NCBI GenBank assembly: GCA_921293015.1
Contig: OV121081.1
Coordinates: 5,828,001-5,892,000 of the forward strand
Reading direction: 5' to 3'
From: Phorcus lineatus
Lineage: Eukaryota > Mollusca > Gastropoda > Trochida > Trochidae
DNA length: 64,000 nt
The notes under the pieces were generated by a model. That model was not told the DNA's origin and did not search any database. It saw only the letters and a list, made by a program, of their open reading frames with translations. How positions within the stretch are numbered: position 1 is the first letter of the stretch; the number at the start of each line of letters is the position of its first letter. Positions 59,651-64,000 of the stretch are shown piece after piece. The translations under genes were made by a program, and so were the position numbers.

Positions 59651-61311
59651 TAACTTACCAGTTACGGGGGATATACCTCGACCACATCAGCTGCTAGTTG
59701 GCATTGCATTTATTGTATTGAGTAGCGAGTCATGTCTTGATGCTTATATTTGGGTCATTAACGGTTAAATACATCACAGGTGTCACTCTTCTCTGCCTAT
59801 GCTTTTGGTCTACTGGGATTTTGATTAGTATCATGATAACAAACATCTTAGATTAAACAGTTTCCTTTTTAATTCTTTACGCAAACGGGATATAATTCAG
59901 CAAATAATATTAAGAAATCTTCAGTTATAGAAAAAGCAAAAAGCCTTGTGCCATTTGCGTTTGAAGTAGCTGAAACACATCAGCTGCTTGTTTGCATTCT
60001 ATACATTGTATTGAGGATTGTGTGATTAATGAAAATGTAGGTAATATATGTTGTACATGTCACCACATAATCAACAAAAAGCAATCACATATCTTCCATG
60101 TTTATCTAACAGTGAGATATTTTCTTTCATAATTTGAAAGAAATCTAGCAACTAATAGTCTTAACATAATGTTAGAATTGTTATATACTTTTCATATACT
60201 CGATAACCAATTTTATCACTACTAATTGGTAAAATGATTATTGGTAGGATAAATGTAAATCTACGTCAAGAGTTGTGATGTAAAAGAGTCAAATAGTTGT
60301 AATTCATTAATCCTATTTGATACGATTGCAGGTGAGTAAAATTTACATCACGAGAAAACCTATTGATGCGTGATTTTGAAATCTTCATATATATACTTCA
60401 TATGTTGGTCAAAGGAATAAAATGTCTTTGATCGGTCACTACAGCAAATATCAGCTGTCAAACTGCACCGCCTAGAGAAGGCAATGAAGTGTGTTATTTA
60501 AGTTAGACGTCTTTATGAATTATACATTTAATCAAATTATGGATACACAGGCTTTGCTGTGACTGCCTGTACAGGTCTTTCTATTTATCATCAAAGGCGT
60601 AGCAATCATGACTTAGACCTTAATAGACTCTCAGTGATTACAACTGAATAAAACTTTTAAAAATTGCCATCTTCATTGAAAAAATGTCAAAGCACATATT
60701 ACACATTAATACTATCAATCACGAATCGTTTCCCAATTTGACCATACATGCTTTAACATTTGTGCGTTCTGACATTTACATAGGATAAAAAGAAATTAGT
60801 CATCTAAAAGTTATTTTAGTTATCGAGTATTCAGTTGAAAGATCTAGATGTTCTATCAGTAATTTTAGTTATTTAGCCAAGACACAGAATTCGTTCATTT
60901 TATGACCTTAAGGTGTGATTGTTTGAAAATATAAATATCAGAAGAAAATATACATGTACTAAAGCAGTCTTTACTAATTACCAAATCGTAGAACACGCAT
61001 TATCAGGCCAGAAACACTCTACATAATGCGTAGAAAGAAAAGAAAAAAGAAGATATTTGAAGAACTGTTTGCCGACAGGTGAAACCTACTTACGATTAGT
61101 TATTTTTTATTAGAACATCATTATTAATGTTACTAATATATCAATAAAGTCTTGTTTGTTAAGGTGAACTAAAGATAATGATCTGATTATGTATAATCTT
61201 TTGAAAGACCTGTTAGGTTAAGTAAAGCTAATTGAATCCAGCAAAAGATTAGCAATAAATTACAAATATTATATAATAATATAATTGAATATAAAACAAC
61301 ATCTATAATCA

Positions 61312-61668
61312 CGGAAGCACTGTGAAATCACTCCGATCCTACGCGAGTTACACTGGCTCCCAGTAAAACAACGAGTCACCTACAAACTGATGTCTCTCAC
61401 TTACTCTGTATTGAATGATCCATCTTTTCCCAAGTATCTGAAACACCTTGTGTCCTACAAAACATCCAATAAAACTATCCGATCTAGTTTGTCTGTGAAC
61501 GATCTTGCTGTCCCTAAAACCAACAATAAAATGGGGCAGAGATGCTTTGCAGTTGCAGCTCCAGTGTTATGGAATGAACTGCCAAATGAAGTCCGAGAAG
61601 CACCATCAAAAGACTCGTTCCAGAGACAGCTGAAGACTCTCTTATTCAAACAGTACTTCGCTCACTAA
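61312..61668 (+). pseudogene. C-terminal end of a LINE reverse transcriptase
   Basis: One uninterrupted frame reads HCEITPILRELHWLPVKQRV, then YKLMSLTYSVLND, and later GQRCFAVAAPVLWNELPNEV with SFQRQLKTLLFKQYF before the stop at 61666-61668. ITPILxxLHWLPVxxRxxYK and RxFxxxAPxLWNxLPxxxR are standard for the tail of CR1/L2-clade proteins. The palm, fingers and endonuclease parts are absent, so it cannot act by itself. Confidence 0.88.
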
Positions 61669-61833
61669 AATTGCTTCATTTTCTACCAAACTCAACCAAT
61701 GTCGCCAGCTAGTGTATTTATTTCTTTTTAGTGTATATATTTCTTTTTACTGTAAATCGCCACTGAGCAGGTTTTACCTGGATATTAGGCGCTATATAAA
61801 TCAATTGTCATTCATAGTCATTCATTCATTCAT
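61312..61833 (+). mobile_element. CR1/L2-type LINE, 3' end only
   Basis: The 3' part of a non-LTR retrotransposon, cut at its 5' side. The coding remnant is followed by a short 3' UTR ending AGGCGCTATATAAATCAATT, a hallmark of L2/CR1-like 3' ends, and then a simple TCATTCATTCAT tail in place of poly(A). Good preservation over about 115 codons suggests a fairly recent insertion. Confidence 0.85.
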
Positions 61834-61839
61834 CTATAA

Positions 61840-64000
61840 CATATGATGTACCGTATTAAGCCAAAGTGAAAGAATTGTAAAATAATTGAAAAATTATCTC
61901 TTTTATAAAAACACTACATAAACTGAATATACACATTTCAAATGTTTTCATTATATGTTGCTGTCAATGCATAATATATAATACTATTTGAAATACAATT
62001 TTATGTACATGTATATTCAAATACAATACAGTCCATTGAGATTCGCTATAGGGAATTGTTATGAAAAGTGCATCTATCGCATGAATACACCTCATTGATG
62101 ACCCTCATAATATGACCCGGTGGTAGTGTGGAGTAGTGTGCTAATAAGCTGGAATATTGCTAACAGCACACTTAACCAACTCTTTCAGGTGTGACATCAA
62201 ACCATTAATGAAGACTGTAACCCGAAGTGCGTGTTTTGTGATACCATGATGATCAACACACTCTCATTCCCCAAACTGCACACGTAAGTTTGATAAAATA
62301 AAGGAAATCTCTTCAAGCAGAAGCCACTTACGCTCAGGTAACCAAAAAACAAGTTTTCTACTACAATATTGACTTCACATTCATGTAGTGACTGTTCAAT
62401 AGCAATCGACAACATTCATTTGTGAGAGTGTTGGAGTAAACACTTTTGTGTGTTGAAATAATCAGTTTCCTCCAGACTAATAGTTTTGAACAATGATGAT
62501 CCTTACATTATAATCAATCTGTTTGGAGCTTGATGAGACGGTGAAGTTTGTGTCCACCTGAATTATGTTGAGGTTCAACACAGAAGATGCTAAGAAAGCA
62601 TTTATTCTAATGTTTTCCATTAAAAAAATTATTGCCAACAAACTGATGGAACCAATAAGGAACTATGATGCCAATATTCAATATTTAATATTGAATCCAT
62701 TTTCAATGATATGTAAGGAATCAGATTGATAACTATAACTGAGAGTGTTAATGTTTATTGCCATATATGGTAAAGTTTTTAAAAACTCCAATGCACAATT
62801 TTTTACTCGGACAGCGTTGCATAGTGACAATCAAATATAAAATATGAAATGATCTGTGATGTTTTATATCGTGATATAAAGAATTTGATTACCTCACTTG
62901 ACTAATGGTGTATTAACCTTAAAAACGATGTCCGTAGAAATAACAAATGTCTTTCAGAAAAAGATTGTATGATTAGATGTTTTGAAATACAATATTGTTG
63001 ACATTAAAGATAAGGCAATTAGCTTAACACTAAATGCATTTTATATATTACTGGTAGATTTATCACGGGCATTTATTATTTTTCTTTTTTATTCAAAATA
63101 TAATGAGTTTAATCTATTTCCCATTAGTGATTTAATTGTCTTTGTAAAATCTAAGATTTATAGGATTAAGACATTTTGTAAAGGTTGAGTATAAGATTGT
63201 GTATATGAATCAAATGAATCTCATCAATGCAGGCACACAAAAGCATCAACAGCTACTTTCATTCGTTGGCCGTGTAAAAGAATTTGTCGTTTTGACATTA
63301 CCTTACTTCTTCTAAATATTACACTTGTTTCACAATTCGCAAAACGTCAAATGGATATTATACGAGAGTATTGACAATAGGATCATCATGACTAAGAGCT
63401 CAGAGTATGTAAATGATTACAACATATGACGAGTTGTTGAAGTGTAATGTTTGTATTTACACTTAATGATATATAATTAAAAAAATACTTCTGAAACAAT
63501 GCACGTTCATTATATGATACATAAGAAGCATAGGTGTTGATAGGTATAAGCATTGTGGCCACTTTGATATACTGTCATTAATTATTTTGGTTGGGCATAA
63601 TACTTTAAACATTCATGAATTTTGACTGAGCACTGGAATTAATTGAATACATGTACGTTTTTTATAGAGTTTATCCAGCGTTTTCCAGAAATGCCCATAC
63701 CTGAATAGAAAAAGATTTCCCTTTTCAATGTTACGACTCTTAATCATTTTGCAAACCTTGTAATTCCTAGGAATATGATGATACCGTCCCGTTTTGAGTC
63801 TGAAAAGGGTCAAACACTGTTCAAAACTTATCAAGATTTAGTGATAACAAATATGGTTCAATTTCGTAATTGTGTAAGTGTGAATACAGAAGCATCTGCG
63901 AACTATTACACAGAGCGGCATGCCAATTCTGCCAAAAGACGTAGACATTCATTCCTGAGTCGCAACTCACTCTTTGACTGTTATTGCACTTAGATATGTC
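61840..64000. other. gene-free stretch to the window edge
   Basis: No gene is recognised. ORFs at 63613-63993 on both strands overlap each other and show no domain. Something could continue beyond the right edge. Confidence 0.35.

Noticed and set aside
63613-63993. Opposed ORFs near the right edge
   Set aside because: They overlap in opposite directions with no recognisable product; probably chance.
1-64000. CRISPR arrays, prokaryotic operons or viral genes
   Set aside because: Introns, SINEs, LINEs and Tc1 elements mark animal DNA; the tandem arrays have no repeat-spacer structure and no viral coding region was recognised.

Overview
This is a window of an AT-rich animal nuclear genome. It has one intron-containing gene with GT-AG splice sites, many degraded transposons, SINE-like retroposons, microsatellites and long gene-free stretches. 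Short repeats with a GAGTGAGTGAG head and internal CAATATTTC motifs resemble SINEs that I know from gastropod genomes. I therefore favour a mollusc, as an inference and not a proof.

Left end (1-8.7 kb, minus strand): the only convincing host gene is an organic-anion-transporter (OATP/SLCO, closest by eye to SLCO4 types). I could place nine coding exons from the start codon at 8674 down to 704. Phases agree at every junction and give about 682 codons. The last exon or exons lie beyond base 1. Intron 1 carries a 5'-truncated L1/Tx1-type LINE between two 153-bp direct repeats. Intron 8 carries a small TIR element with an 8-bp target duplication. Just downstream of the exon-9 donor is an array of about nine copies of the exon-9/intron boundary itself.

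9.7-14 kb: a palindromic element next to (AT)25, an almost perfect 80-bp-arm hairpin, a 57-bp tandem array, and two decayed immunoglobulin-like exon relics.

15-26 kb: a diverged tandem segmental duplication (unit about 5.2-5.9 kb). A partial third copy lies near 26.6 kb. 27.5-50.5 kb: no gene recognised, but a module of up to about 700 bp recurs at least six times. This stretch also has a 4 x 39-bp minisatellite, a run of 24 G, a second copy of the palindromic-element unit inside a 73-bp direct duplication (32 kb), a 5 x ~160-bp tandem array (40 kb), a decayed Tc1-like transposon with intact ends (43.5-44.9 kb), a tRNA-Arg-like SINE head (46.4 kb) and other SINE pieces.

50.5-64 kb: mostly featureless AT-rich DNA. 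It holds a second long hairpin that looks related to the first (56.3 kb), a degenerate repeat at 59.2-59.6 kb, and a CR1/L2-type LINE 3' end (61.3-61.8 kb).

No complete mobile-element protein, rRNA, CRISPR array or bacterial-type operon was seen. Most short ORFs are what such base composition gives by chance.
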